Numbered from the stretch's first letter, positions 54,301-62,384 are shown. The stretch: 64,000 nt of DNA from Leptolyngbyaceae cyanobacterium JSC-12 (GCA_000309945.1 CM001633.1:5197174-5261173), one strand, 5' to 3'. Notes: generated by a model not told the origin, from the letters alone. Translations and numbers: made by a program.

Positions 54301-54434
54301 GGAGATGGATACTCCTGGCGCAACACTTTTAAAATGACGGGTACCTGATCCAAACTGCGTTGTGCTCGGTAGATAAGGGATCTAGAGCTTTCGTAAAGTT
54401 TTTCAAGTATGTGATACCCAGGAAGTATAACCAT
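48315..54434 (-). CDS. Giant Ser/Thr kinase - AAA ATPase - GAF - PAS - histidine kinase
   Basis: 2039 residues. A Ser/Thr kinase domain at ~6-270 has Lys36, HKDLNPSN (126-133) and DFG (147-149), so it looks active. An AAA_16-type NTPase has Walker A GYPGIGKTS (~328) and Walker B VIFLDDLQWVD. A long helical TPR-like region runs from ~600 to ~1350. One or two GAF domains follow (GAEHGCLILE, then FLSTQAAISIDNAQLYNQLE), then a PAS domain (FRSSPDAITISTLQDGCYIEV...). The histidine kinase at ~1820-2039 has His1833 in IVHEVRNPLTTIKMGL and GTGLGLAIVKRIV. This layout is known in filamentous cyanobacteria. It probably integrates several signals; the partner regulator is unknown. Confidence 0.95.
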   Translation of the reverse strand: MVILPGYHILEKLYESSRSLIYRAQRSLDQVPVILKVLRQEYPSPAEIARFQMEYDILSNLKIEGVIKTYGLESYPQNLAIVLEDFGAESLQSWLSHHTINLEDFLVLAIQIVTILDEVHRHHIIHKDLNPSNIVLNPITQKVKIIDFGIATILSQETPTFRSSNLLEGTLAYMSPEQTGRMNRAMDYRTDFYSLGATLYYLLCDRLPFETDKALELIHCHIARQPISPYDLIGANKTVSNIVMKLLAKNAEERYQSAWGIKADLEECLNQLRTTSAIAYFPPGRHDVSEQFYLPQKLYGRKAEISTLLATFERVATSGTSEMLLLSGYPGIGKTSLVQELYQQMTHHRGYFITGKYDQLQRNVPYSGLIQAFQTLIQQLLTESESQIQAWQQRLLAALGDNGQVMIDVIPEVEFIIGQQPSSSLELPPTESQHRFLWVFERFIHAFTQDFHPLVIFLDDLQWVDCASVHLIQQWITASNCRYLLLIGAYRDNEVTAVHPLLQQLDDIRLRGTVHQIALSPLKKADVDAMLQDILQCEPEQSLPLADLILQKTEGNPFFIREFLRVLNETHLIDFNPESRQWQWNLSRIQSTQLPDTIAELVANRIQTLPAQTQQILSIAACIGSQFDLYTLAVISERSPLKLVADLQFAIQHSMIAPIGEDYKYLILHLNQTPQLMNDWCSLASSITYQFLHDRIQQVAYSFIPDKDKPWLHLKIGQLWLTFIRPDLLEDSIFQIIEHLNMGLELITEPDQKIEFAQLNFIAGQKAKAAIAYEPALNYLNIGRTLLPGDSWQTAYELTLKLCEANAEAAYLAGNFEEMEEHITEVLHHTNTILEQTNVYLVKVRAYIAQNRLMEAIQTALQVLKQLGIQLPEQPCQQDIHQGLAETKRILTKIPIENLGSLPPMTDPCKLAAMQMIASVCTPTYFLIPELWELMVFQKIQLSVNYGNAPGSAFGYADYGMIQCGVENNITAAYQFAQLATTLQLQLHAKEFIPKTSLLVNMYLKHWREHLKETLNPLLEAYECGLETGDLEYATFAIAFRFYHSYLVGQELAQLEQEISNYIDEIARFKQVLPLKLAGLYRQVVLNLIQPSASPSHLVGTSYNENEQSPILLTTNDLYIQFHLALNKLILCYLFQDFTQAAKYAITTDHLLSEGAVGLLVVPVFYFYDSLAKLAVFSAALPEQQVRILETVDANQMRMKHWADHAPMNYLHKFYLVEAERYRVLGRDVEAADAYDRAIDLAHIHEYLNEEALANELTGRFYLAKGKLKIAKAYLLDARYCYVRWGAMAKVHDLDQQYPQFFDRLSEQSTLIITHSLSTSPTASSSASTERLDLATLMKVSQALSGEIVLNKLLEKLMMILIESAGAEHGCLILETAGRWQIEAEGRVDPLTTSVLQGIPMDSEVASDRLSLAVVHYVARTQESVVLNQVIQDYRFSQDPYIVAKQPKSILCAPLIYQGKRSGILYLENNLTIDAFTRDRVEVLQFLSTQAAISIDNAQLYNQLELHVQERTTELTQTNQRLQTEIIERQRSEQTLRLIVEGTASVTGEDFFRSLVRSLAQALQVRYALVSECVDHAATRVRTFAFWQNNQLGENLEYDLVDTPCERVINGRSCQFYRANLQSQFPHDEILATWQAESYLGVALRDSAGKVLGHLAVLDDKPMEDEPRNQTILEIFAARAAVEIERKQAEEALQISEAKFSTAFRSSPDAITISTLQDGCYIEVNDSCLRMLGYSREEMIGQTALDLGIWARPEERDAIKQALQAHGAISNQEIQFRKKTGDVFPALFSAEIIDLEGEPCLLSVAADITMLKQAEKALERLAEVGELAAMIVHEVRNPLTTIKMGLNSFKKLQLSERFQEYLALALDEADRLQRLLNQILLYSRPQTLRRSPLELQPFVRDTLSTLQTIPTASGKHFTFVAPDCVIKVLADPDKLKQVLINLVTNAYEAISENETITVSLEKPTNNQVWIQVCNGGEPISAEVLPKLTKPFFTTKVNGTGLGLAIVKRIVEAHDGEFSIESSTVTGTIAKVKLPAISGS

Positions 54435-54606
54435 CGTATCTACAGGTAAAAATCCCTATTCAAATTTTCACCCCTGGCTGCTGGAAGATAAAGCTTTTGA
54501 ATCATCTTTTTATGATTGCAAGGGTGTGTTCCTCAACGATTGGACAGGGTCTTGTAGTCAGGAATGCTTGATAATAACTCTTTCAGACGAGTAGCCACAC
54601 TTCTCG

Positions 54607-55674
54607 TTAGATGCCTCTAAATCCCATTTTGGATTGAAGTGCTTGTTCAGTTGCGATCGGTTCTAGTCGAGGTATGGTATTCTGATTGGTACGATGCTGA
54701 ATACCAATTTGGCTAAAGAGTAAGCCCAGTAAAATAATGCCACCACCAATGTATTGGGCTTGGGTAGGAACTTCACCCAGAATTAAGTAAGCAGCTAGAA
54801 TACCGGAAATAGGTGCAAAAGAACCAATAATCGACGCTGTTGAAACAGAAGTTGTCCGCAATCCAGTAATCCAAAAAGATTGCCCAACAACTACGATAAT
54901 GACGCCATATAACAACATCCATTTCCAGAGGAACGGTGAGAGTACATCCATAAAGTGATCATTGCCGTAGAGCACTAGCGCGATGACAAAAAAGACACCT
55001 GTTCCGATTCCAGTTCGTGCAATGCTGTAGATTCCCAGGGGCACTTTGGAGAGACGCTGTTTGCCAATGATTGTGGAGATTGCTAACGCGATCGCTCCCA
55101 AAGCTGCCAGTAAGTTACCTCCGATCGGCAGCCTGCCCATGTGCATTAGAGGTTCCTGGGCAGGCTGAAGAACAAGCGTTAAGGCAATGCCCGCAAAGGC
55201 CGCGATCGCTCCTGTCACTTCCCACCGATTGACTCGATCATGCAATAGCCAAATCGACAATGCCATAGTTAATGGCGGTTCTAATCGACCAATCAGCACA
55301 ACATTCGTCACCGGGGTTAAAGCCAGAGCCTGAAAAATCAAACCTGGTGCGATCGCTCCCGATAACACTGCTACAATCCCTAAATTTCGCCAATCCCGCT
55401 GAGAAAGTTGCTTTAAGTTCTGTCGATTCCACTGGTTCCCATAAATCATCCCTAACACCACCAAGGCGCAGAGATTTCCTACAAATAAAACATTGCATAA
55501 AGAAATTGGATTTTGACCATCTACGAAATGGTGAGCACCAATTTCTGTAAGCTTACGTGTAACTGCACTCGACGCTCCAAAAATCAACACCGCTAACCAC
55601 AAGTAGACCTGTCCCGGAATTCGACGCACCAATCTGATTGATCTTGGCATTTGCTGGGATAAAGGAAGCATCAT
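54607..55674 (-). CDS. EamA/DMT-superfamily transporter
   Basis: A ten-helix drug/metabolite-type transporter. The two EamA repeats are visible: VYLWLAVLIFGASSAVTRKL...FQALALTPVTNVVLIGRLEP, and LLAALGAIALAISTIIGKQRL...TTSVSTASIIGSFAPISGILAAYLILGE. I start at the ATG at 55674 (MMLPLSQQM); an upstream GTG at 55779 would add an atypical 35-residue leader. The substrate is unknown. It is divergent from the NDH-2 gene. Confidence 0.88.
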   Translation of the reverse strand: MMLPLSQQMPRSIRLVRRIPGQVYLWLAVLIFGASSAVTRKLTEIGAHHFVDGQNPISLCNVLFVGNLCALVVLGMIYGNQWNRQNLKQLSQRDWRNLGIVAVLSGAIAPGLIFQALALTPVTNVVLIGRLEPPLTMALSIWLLHDRVNRWEVTGAIAAFAGIALTLVLQPAQEPLMHMGRLPIGGNLLAALGAIALAISTIIGKQRLSKVPLGIYSIARTGIGTGVFFVIALVLYGNDHFMDVLSPFLWKWMLLYGVIIVVVGQSFWITGLRTTSVSTASIIGSFAPISGILAAYLILGEVPTQAQYIGGGIILLGLLFSQIGIQHRTNQNTIPRLEPIATEQALQSKMGFRGI

Positions 55675-55880
55675 AAACAACTTTATGGCTGACGTAAAGA
55701 GCGCAATATTAAATTTAATCGTATGGAGATAATCTGAGTTTTTGCTAAGAAACAGCTTAAGGATTTGTGGCGCAATCACTCAAACTTCTCAGCAAATGCT
55801 TAACACTCAATCATCTATTAGCCCAGTCTGGGCATGATACTGATGGCAGGTTTGCATGTTCTATTACAGTTGCTTGACCT

Positions 55881-57308
55881 ATGCACCAGACATCCAATCC
55901 AACTGTCATTGTAGGTGGTGGTTTCGTGGGGTTATTTACCGCTCTACATCTCAGTCGCCAGAATTACCAGCGTCCTGTAATTTTAATTGAGCCACACGAT
56001 CGCTTCAGTTTCAAACCACTCTTGTATGAATTGCTCAGTGGTGAGTTGCATGTTCAGCAAGTCCATCCACGCTATATTGACCTGCTATCCAACAGTCATG
56101 TCACACTTGTGCAAGACAAAGTTCAGTCCATTAATCTTCCGCAACGGCAAGTCGTTCTTGCGTCCGGGAAGCATTATGAGTATGGCAATTTAGTACTGGC
56201 ATTGGGTAGCAAAACTGCTTACTTGAATACGCCCGGAGCTGTCGAGTATACCATGCCACTAACATCTGGAACTGAAGCGATCGCTCTTCGAGATCATTTG
56301 AAATATTGTTTGCACTCAGCTGCTCAAACTCTAGATGCTGAACGGCGGCGCCTCTTATTGACGGTCGCCATTATTGGGGCGGGACCTGCTGGCATTGAAC
56401 TTGCTTGTACACTGGGTGACTTGTTGCCGCTCTGGTACGAGGATCTGGGTGGAGATGGAGATGAGGTGCGAGTCGTGCTGTTTAATCGCAGTCGTGAACT
56501 ACTGAAAGGAGATATTAATAGCCGATTACGTTGTCGGGTACAGCGATCTCTACGGCAGCGGGCAGTTCCAGTCGAACTCGTGTTTGATGCAACCGTAAAA
56601 GCAATACAGCCAGATGCCGTTGAATACGAACAGCATGAAGTGCTCCATTCTTTGAAAGCTGGCACCATCGCCTGGACAGCAGGAACCGCTCCACATCCAT
56701 TGTTGATGAATTTACCCGTTGCCCCAGAACACCGCGATCGCCGGGGTCGGCTCCTGGTAACCCCAACCCTGCAATTGCCAGACTTTCCAGACGTTTTTGC
56801 TGCTGGCGATTGCGCCACTCCAGATGCGAATCCTCAACCCCCAACTGCCCAAGTTGCCTATCAGCAGGGCAAAGCAATCGCCCATAACTTGCAAGCGATC
56901 GCAACCAACAACCCCCCCCTCCCCGTGATCATTCACTTACGCGGCACCTTAATGAAATTAGGACTCAACGAAGGTGTTGCCAATCTATTCAATAAGGTTG
57001 AAATCAAAGGGCAACCAGGACATTTGATTCGAGAAGCCACCTATCTGGAACTGCTCCCTTCTCCCATTCACAACGCCAAAATCACTGCTGACTGGCTAAC
57101 TGATGAACTCTTCCAGCGGCATCGCCCCTTCAGCTATCAACGCCTCGGACAAACCCCGTGGTTGTCAGGTATTGCCACCATTGCTGCCGGACTTGTACTA
57201 GCGACTCCTCTAGCGTGGCGTGCTGCTCAACCCACCCAATTTCACCAAACCCTCAGTTGGACAGGCGTTCCCACTTTACTCGATCGCATCACGCCTCCAT
57301 CTAAGTAG
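55881..57308 (+). CDS. Type II NADH dehydrogenase-like FAD oxidoreductase
   Basis: A two-dinucleotide-domain flavoprotein of 475 residues. The FAD motif is VIVGGGFVGLFTALHLSRQN, the NAD motif VAIIGAGPAGIELACTLGDL and the second FAD motif DVFAAGDCATPD. C-terminal to this is an amphipathic/hydrophobic segment (WLSGIATIAAGLVLATPLAW) that probably docks the protein to the membrane, as in NDH-2. It transfers electrons from NAD(P)H to quinone. It is followed by a DoxX-like protein and a GMC oxidoreductase on the same strand. Confidence 0.9.
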   Translation: MHQTSNPTVIVGGGFVGLFTALHLSRQNYQRPVILIEPHDRFSFKPLLYELLSGELHVQQVHPRYIDLLSNSHVTLVQDKVQSINLPQRQVVLASGKHYEYGNLVLALGSKTAYLNTPGAVEYTMPLTSGTEAIALRDHLKYCLHSAAQTLDAERRRLLLTVAIIGAGPAGIELACTLGDLLPLWYEDLGGDGDEVRVVLFNRSRELLKGDINSRLRCRVQRSLRQRAVPVELVFDATVKAIQPDAVEYEQHEVLHSLKAGTIAWTAGTAPHPLLMNLPVAPEHRDRRGRLLVTPTLQLPDFPDVFAAGDCATPDANPQPPTAQVAYQQGKAIAHNLQAIATNNPPLPVIIHLRGTLMKLGLNEGVANLFNKVEIKGQPGHLIREATYLELLPSPIHNAKITADWLTDELFQRHRPFSYQRLGQTPWLSGIATIAAGLVLATPLAWRAAQPTQFHQTLSWTGVPTLLDRITPPSK

Positions 57309-57434
57309 ATGCTACGAAAGAACTGAGTCATTGATCATTGATTCCAGCAGGAGTCAGAACTACCTCTTTTCTATTCCTCATTCTCTATTTCCCATTCTCC
57401 ATTCTTCACTGATTCAACAAAGGACTATGCGACA

Positions 57435-57944
57435 ATGAAATACTTTCTCAACCTCAGAAACGCTATTACAGTTAACCGCATCACAATGGGACTGTTCTTC
57501 TTTTTGTCAGGGATTGCGAATTATCTCAACTTTGCAATTCCAAATGGATTTTATCAAACAGTGCTGACTCAAAAACTGCAACTCTGGGGACCATTTCCCG
57601 CCGGATGGGAAGGGGTTGGACCACTACCAGCATTAATCGCAGTTCCTTATGCCTGGCTTTTGCCCCTAGCAGAAATTGTATTAGGAGCCTTATTTACCCT
57701 CAACTATTGGGTTCGGTGGACAGGGTTATTATTAATTTTGATGACTTTTAGCATTATTTTGGCATTCGGCATTGTTCCTGCTGGGAGCCTTTTTCCTAAT
57801 GCAGCTGAAAGCTTCAACAAAAATATTATGTTTATGACATTGATTTGGGTTTGTATTGCTTACGAAGCCCATGAAAAGAAAATGAGTCGCCGTAAATCTA
57901 CAGCTATGGAGTATTCATTAACTACATCCAGTAATGATCAATAA
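57435..57944 (+). CDS. DoxX-like integral membrane protein
   Basis: The 169-residue protein has about four membrane helices (TMGLFFFLSGIANYLNF, YAWLLPLAEIVLGALF, GLLLILMTFSIILAFGI, NIMFMTLIWVCIAYEAH). The layout resembles the DoxX/DoxD quinone-linked family. It stands between NDH-2 and a GMC dehydrogenase, with only 18 bp to the latter, so a quinone-linked role is likely. Family placement is tentative. Confidence 0.72.
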   Translation: MKYFLNLRNAITVNRITMGLFFFLSGIANYLNFAIPNGFYQTVLTQKLQLWGPFPAGWEGVGPLPALIAVPYAWLLPLAEIVLGALFTLNYWVRWTGLLLILMTFSIILAFGIVPAGSLFPNAAESFNKNIMFMTLIWVCIAYEAHEKKMSRRKSTAMEYSLTTSSNDQ

Positions 57945-57962
57945 AAATGAAAGGTAAAAACC

Positions 57963-59519
57963 ATGCAAACAAGTTACTATGATTTGATCATCATTGGAAC
58001 AGGTGCTGGCGGTGGCACGTTAGCATACCACTTGGCACCAACTGGAAAAAAAATTTTGATTCTTGAGCGAGGGTCTTTCTTACCGAAAGAAAAAGCTAAT
58101 TGGGATACAGTCGAAGTTGTGCAAAAAGACCGCTATCATACTACTGAAACCTGGTATGCCAGTGATGGGCGGACAATTCATCCAGGCATCAGCTATTTTG
58201 TTGGTGGGAATACTAAAGTTTATGGCGGAGCCTTATTTCGCTGGCGTGAACAAGACTTTGAGCGTGTGATTCATAAAGGCGGAATTTCACCAGAATGGCA
58301 ACTCAAGTATCAGGATTTTGAACCGTATTACACCCAAGCCGAAAAGCTTTATGAAGTGCATGGTAAGCGAGCAATGGATCCAACAGAGCCGCTTGCCAGT
58401 GAAGAATATTCCTATCCTCCAATTACGCACGAACCTCGTATTCAAGAAATTCATGATGCTCTCAAGCATCAGGGTTTGCATCCATTTTATTTACCGCTAG
58501 CAATTAAGCTAAATGAGGTGAACCGACGGTTGAGTACCTGTATTCGGTGTGATACTTGTGATGGATTTCCGTGCTTAGTTGATGCAAAGGCAGATGCCGA
58601 TGTAAATTGTGTACGTCCAGTAGAGCAATTTAACAATGTTACTCTGATTACAGACGCAAGAGTACAACGACTACTCACCAGTGCATCAGGTCGGGAGGTG
58701 ACAGCGGTTGAAGCTGAGATTCATGGAAGTTTGCGTCAGTTTTCTGGTGATATTGTGGTGGTTGCATGTGGGGCAATTAATTCAGCCGCGTTGTTATTAC
58801 GTTCTGCAAATGATCAACACCCAACTGGTTTGGCAAACCGTTCTGATCAGGTGGGTCGTAATTTGATGAAGCATCAGAATGGAGCCATCATTGGCATAAG
58901 TTTAAAGCCAAATCCGACGATATTTCAAAAAACGATGGCGATTAATGATTTTTATTGGGGAGAAGAGGGCTTTAATTACCCTATGGGGCATGTGCAACTT
59001 CTGGGTAAAGTGAATGCTGACATGATTGCTGCTGAATCTCCTGCAATCGCAGGTATTTCATTTCAAGATCAAGAAGTATTCACTTCAATGGCAAACCACT
59101 CGGTAGATTGGTGGCTTACCGCTGAAGATCTGCCTGATCCCAATAATCGAGTAACCTTGAAAAATGGCTCGGTTCAACTCACCTATACCGAAAACAACAC
59201 AGAAGCGTACAATCGACTTTTACATCGCTGGACTGGTATTTTGAAAACAATTCACTGCGGAGAACGAATCATTCCCTGCTCATTTTATTTTAAGAAAAAG
59301 CTGCCCTTGCAAGGGGTTGCTCATCAGTGTGGTACATGCCGATTTGGTGATGATCCTGCCGCATCCGTCTTAGATCTAAACTGTCGCACCCATGATGTTG
59401 ACAATCTTTATGTAGTTGATGGTAGTTTTTTCCGCTCCAGCGCGGCGGTGAATCCCACATTGACAATCATTGCGAATGCGCTGCGAGTTGGGGACCACTT
59501 AATCGAACGGATGAAGTAA
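57963..59519 (+). CDS. GMC-family oxidoreductase
   Basis: A flavin alcohol/sugar dehydrogenase of the glucose-methanol-choline family with 518 residues. The FAD motif is LIIIGTGAGGGTLAYHLAP, YFVGGNTKVYGGALFRW is the flavin-loop motif and VVACGAINSAALLLRS the middle signature. The catalytic HQCGTCRFGDDPAASV and VVDGSFFRSSAAVNPTLTI close the active site. The cluster CIRCDTCDGFPC (~182) holds four Cys and is unusual for simple GMC oxidases. It follows NDH-2 and DoxX-like genes, which suggests it feeds electrons into the quinone pool. Confidence 0.9.
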   Translation: MQTSYYDLIIIGTGAGGGTLAYHLAPTGKKILILERGSFLPKEKANWDTVEVVQKDRYHTTETWYASDGRTIHPGISYFVGGNTKVYGGALFRWREQDFERVIHKGGISPEWQLKYQDFEPYYTQAEKLYEVHGKRAMDPTEPLASEEYSYPPITHEPRIQEIHDALKHQGLHPFYLPLAIKLNEVNRRLSTCIRCDTCDGFPCLVDAKADADVNCVRPVEQFNNVTLITDARVQRLLTSASGREVTAVEAEIHGSLRQFSGDIVVVACGAINSAALLLRSANDQHPTGLANRSDQVGRNLMKHQNGAIIGISLKPNPTIFQKTMAINDFYWGEEGFNYPMGHVQLLGKVNADMIAAESPAIAGISFQDQEVFTSMANHSVDWWLTAEDLPDPNNRVTLKNGSVQLTYTENNTEAYNRLLHRWTGILKTIHCGERIIPCSFYFKKKLPLQGVAHQCGTCRFGDDPAASVLDLNCRTHDVDNLYVVDGSFFRSSAAVNPTLTIIANALRVGDHLIERMK

Positions 59520-59616
59520 ACACCTATGAAAGATAAAAACGATTGGACCGGAGTAAGGAAAGTTAAACTAGACTGGACTCCCTCTGCTGGCATAAACAAA
59601 ACCAGCCGCCCTTGCA

Positions 59617-61077
59617 ATGCGACTGATTGACCCTCTGCGGCATACCCTTACTTCCCTTAGATGGTTCCGGCTTGATCCCGGATCTTTGCAATTTCGGCTG
59701 ACAGTCGAGATTGCTATTCTTTCGGTGTTGGGGTTGAGCAGCGTTGCCATCTGGACAAGCTGGAAAATGCAGCAACTCTTGATTACAACCCATACACAAA
59801 GCGTGGAATATATCGCCTCACGGTTTCCACGTGATGTGGAGCTTTACAGCGAGATGGTACCTCTACAGACTGGTTTGCAAAAAGCAATTGATAATGTCAA
59901 TGTGCCAGGTTTGGTGATTTGGGTGAAAAGTCCTGATGGCAAACAGGTGCTAGCACAATCGAGCCAGGCAACAGCATCGTTTACTGCAACGGATGAGTTG
60001 ATGTCATTGGCAGAGATGCCATTGAAGCCACAGGTTTATCAGGTGGGAACACGTTACTTGATTTTGTACCAGGGTAGTTTAACTATTCAAGGGAAAGTGC
60101 TTGGTACAGTCTATATGGCACAAGATGTGACAGAGGATCAACATCAGCTTACAGCAGCAATTCGGGGGCTGGCTGTGGTTTGCTTTCTGGTCACCTTGTT
60201 AACAATGGGGGCGATCGCATTCCGTATCCGTCGCTCTTTGCAGCCATTGGAAGACATGAGTCAGATGGCGGGAGCTATTTCTGCAGAGGATTTGAGTCAA
60301 GCTAAGTTGCAACTTAGCCATGCTCCGAGCGAAGTCAAAGCCTTAGCCCAAACGTTTAATCACATGCTGTTGCGGCTATCAGAGGCATGGGAACAGCAGC
60401 GTCAGTTTGTGAGTAATGTTTCCCACGAACTCCGCACACCGCTAACTGTGGTGTTGGGCTATTTGCATAGTGTGTTACGGCGTAGCAATCAGTTAAATGA
60501 TTATCAGAAAGAGGCACTGGAAACAGCAGCGGCTGAGGCAGAACGGACTGTTCACCTGCTTCAAGATTTGTTAGACCTGGCACGGGCGGATAGTGGCTAT
60601 ATGCACTATCATGTGGAGCCTGTGATGCTGAATGGACTCGTGGCAGAAGTTGCCAGTATGGCAGAAAAATTCAGTAATCGCTTTATTCAAGTTGAAGCTT
60701 CTAAACCTGTTGAAGCTCTTGCTGATCGCGATCGCTTGAAGCAGGTTTTGATCAATGTCGTTGATAATGCAGTGAAGTATTCAGAGCTTGACCAGGCAAT
60801 TGAGTTGAGGGTAGAGCGGCTTGAGCAACAGGCAATGATTCAGATTCGCGATCGTGGGGTTGGGATTCCCCTCCAGGATCAAAGCCGAATTTTTGAACGG
60901 TTTTACCGGGTAGATGAAGCGCGTGCTCGCTCAACTGGGGGACATGGCTTGGGATTGGCGATCGTAAAGACACTGGTGGAAGGCATGGGGGGAAGTGTTA
61001 CCGTGCGCTCTAAGCCTGGTGAGGGCAGTGTGTTCACAATTACACTACCCCTTGCACCAAACTCGATGATTTTCTAA
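59617..61077 (+). CDS. HAMP-containing sensor histidine kinase
   Basis: A membrane sensor of 486 residues. A first helix at ~33-55 precedes a periplasmic sensor domain (56-180). A second helix (~182-203) runs into a HAMP domain (RIRRSLQPLEDM). HisKA has His270 in NVSHELRTPLTVVLGYLHSV, and the ATPase has the N-box NVVDNAVKYSE and GGHGLGLAIVKTLVEGMGG. Its phosphotransfer partner is not adjacent; the same-strand OmpR-type regulator at 45.0 kb is the best candidate in the window. It lies 97 bp after the GMC gene. Confidence 0.92.
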   Translation: MRLIDPLRHTLTSLRWFRLDPGSLQFRLTVEIAILSVLGLSSVAIWTSWKMQQLLITTHTQSVEYIASRFPRDVELYSEMVPLQTGLQKAIDNVNVPGLVIWVKSPDGKQVLAQSSQATASFTATDELMSLAEMPLKPQVYQVGTRYLILYQGSLTIQGKVLGTVYMAQDVTEDQHQLTAAIRGLAVVCFLVTLLTMGAIAFRIRRSLQPLEDMSQMAGAISAEDLSQAKLQLSHAPSEVKALAQTFNHMLLRLSEAWEQQRQFVSNVSHELRTPLTVVLGYLHSVLRRSNQLNDYQKEALETAAAEAERTVHLLQDLLDLARADSGYMHYHVEPVMLNGLVAEVASMAEKFSNRFIQVEASKPVEALADRDRLKQVLINVVDNAVKYSELDQAIELRVERLEQQAMIQIRDRGVGIPLQDQSRIFERFYRVDEARARSTGGHGLGLAIVKTLVEGMGGSVTVRSKPGEGSVFTITLPLAPNSMIF

Positions 61078-61409
61078 GAGCATAAATTCTAGTGTTGGAC
61101 AGAAAGCTCAAGGTCAAGTCTTTTTTGCAAATGCCGATTCCAGGCAGGCTTTCTTGAGCCTCTGCTACATTTCACATAAAGAATGAGTTCTTTGAAGAAG
61201 TTTCAAGCTAAAAGATTTTCTCCGGAGCAAACGGTTTTATTTGTGAGTGTAGTAGGCAAAGTTTGAGGGAAGACTAAGTCAGGGGTTCGGCGAATTCCCT
61301 AATGAAGCTTTAGCAAAACTGCGTGAAAAAACTTCGAGTTCCTGGAAGTCGGAAGTTTTTTTGCAGGGTTGCCTCTCTATGATGATGGCTAAATTAGTTC
61401 CAAGAGTTC
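61078..61409. other. Intergenic region upstream of the CRISPR-Cas operon
   Basis: 332 bp between the histidine kinase and the WYL regulator. A hairpin with AAAAAACTTC (61326-61335) paired to GAAGTTTTTT (61352-61361) ends in seven Ts and reads as a terminator, only 48 bp before the WYL start. No gene or CRISPR repeat is visible here. Confidence 0.5.
61326..61362 (+). terminator. Terminator/attenuator upstream of the WYL gene
   Basis: A 10-bp perfect stem with a 16-base loop, itself able to fold (TTCC/GGAA), then TTTTTTT. It could end the histidine kinase transcript or attenuate the cas operon. Confidence 0.6.
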
Positions 61410-62381
61410 ATGTCCCGACGCTTAGAACGACTGCTGCAAATTGATGCATTGATTCGCTCAAATCAGCGCCATACGGCTGATAGCTTGGCTTCAGAACTGG
61501 AAGTTAGCGAACGAACCATTCGGACTGATCTAGATTTTTTGCGCGATCGCTACCATGCTCCCTTGGAATTTACTCGGCAAAAGGGCTATCACTATACCGA
61601 CTTGGACTGGCGATTACCAACTATCTCTCTGAGCAAAGGAGAACTGTTTGCCCTGACCCTGGGAGCCAGGATGCTGGAAGCCTACGCGGGGTCACCCTAT
61701 GCATCTGATTTGCGCTCTGCGATCGCTCGATTAGCAGAAAGGTTGCCGGAACAAAGTTGGGTGGATTTACAACAGTTGGCAGACGATCGCATTCTGTTTC
61801 GAGGCGGAGCCGAAATTAATCTGAACCCGGACATCTGGCACAAGCTGGAGGATGCCTGCCAGATGCATAAAACGGTGCAGATGACTTATTACACCGCCAG
61901 CCGGGATGCCGTTTCAGATCGGGGACTCGACCCCTATGTACTGCATATTTACCGGGGTACAAATCCTTATGTCATCGGCTACTGCCATCAGCGTCAGGAG
62001 ATCCGCTGGTTCCGGGTAGATCGAATTAAACAGTTAGAGATTTTAGATCAAACCTTTGTACCCGACCCCACCTTTGATGCTAGGGATCACCTGGAGATGA
62101 TTTTTCAACATGAGGCGGGTGGAGTGCCCCAGCCTGTTGCCATCTGGTTTGATGTACCCACAGCCCCCTATATCCGGGAGCGGCGCTGGCATCCCACCCA
62201 GGAGATTCAGGAACACTCGGATGGCTCGCTGACGCTGCGGATGGTGGTGCGGGGGTTAAATGACCTGAAACGATGGGTGTTGGGCTATGGCAAGGGGGCG
62301 ATCGTGCGGGAGCCGCCGGAGCTGGTGCAATTGGTCAGAGATGAAGTGGAAGGAATGGGTCGGAATTATCAAGAGGATTAG
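61410..62381 (+). CDS. WYL-domain transcriptional regulator
   Basis: An N-terminal HTH (SLASELEVSERTIRTDLDFL) precedes a WYL-type ligand-binding domain at ~140-215 (VQMTYYTASRDAVSDRG, then PYVIGYCHQRQEIRWFRVDRI) and a C-terminal WCX extension. WYL regulators frequently control CRISPR-Cas and other defence operons. The gene stands 3 bp before cas6, so it is probably co-transcribed and a likely autoregulator of the cas genes. The ATG at 61410 starts the HTH directly. Confidence 0.9.
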   Translation: MSRRLERLLQIDALIRSNQRHTADSLASELEVSERTIRTDLDFLRDRYHAPLEFTRQKGYHYTDLDWRLPTISLSKGELFALTLGARMLEAYAGSPYASDLRSAIARLAERLPEQSWVDLQQLADDRILFRGGAEINLNPDIWHKLEDACQMHKTVQMTYYTASRDAVSDRGLDPYVLHIYRGTNPYVIGYCHQRQEIRWFRVDRIKQLEILDQTFVPDPTFDARDHLEMIFQHEAGGVPQPVAIWFDVPTAPYIRERRWHPTQEIQEHSDGSLTLRMVVRGLNDLKRWVLGYGKGAIVREPPELVQLVRDEVEGMGRNYQED

Positions 62382-62384
62382 TTT

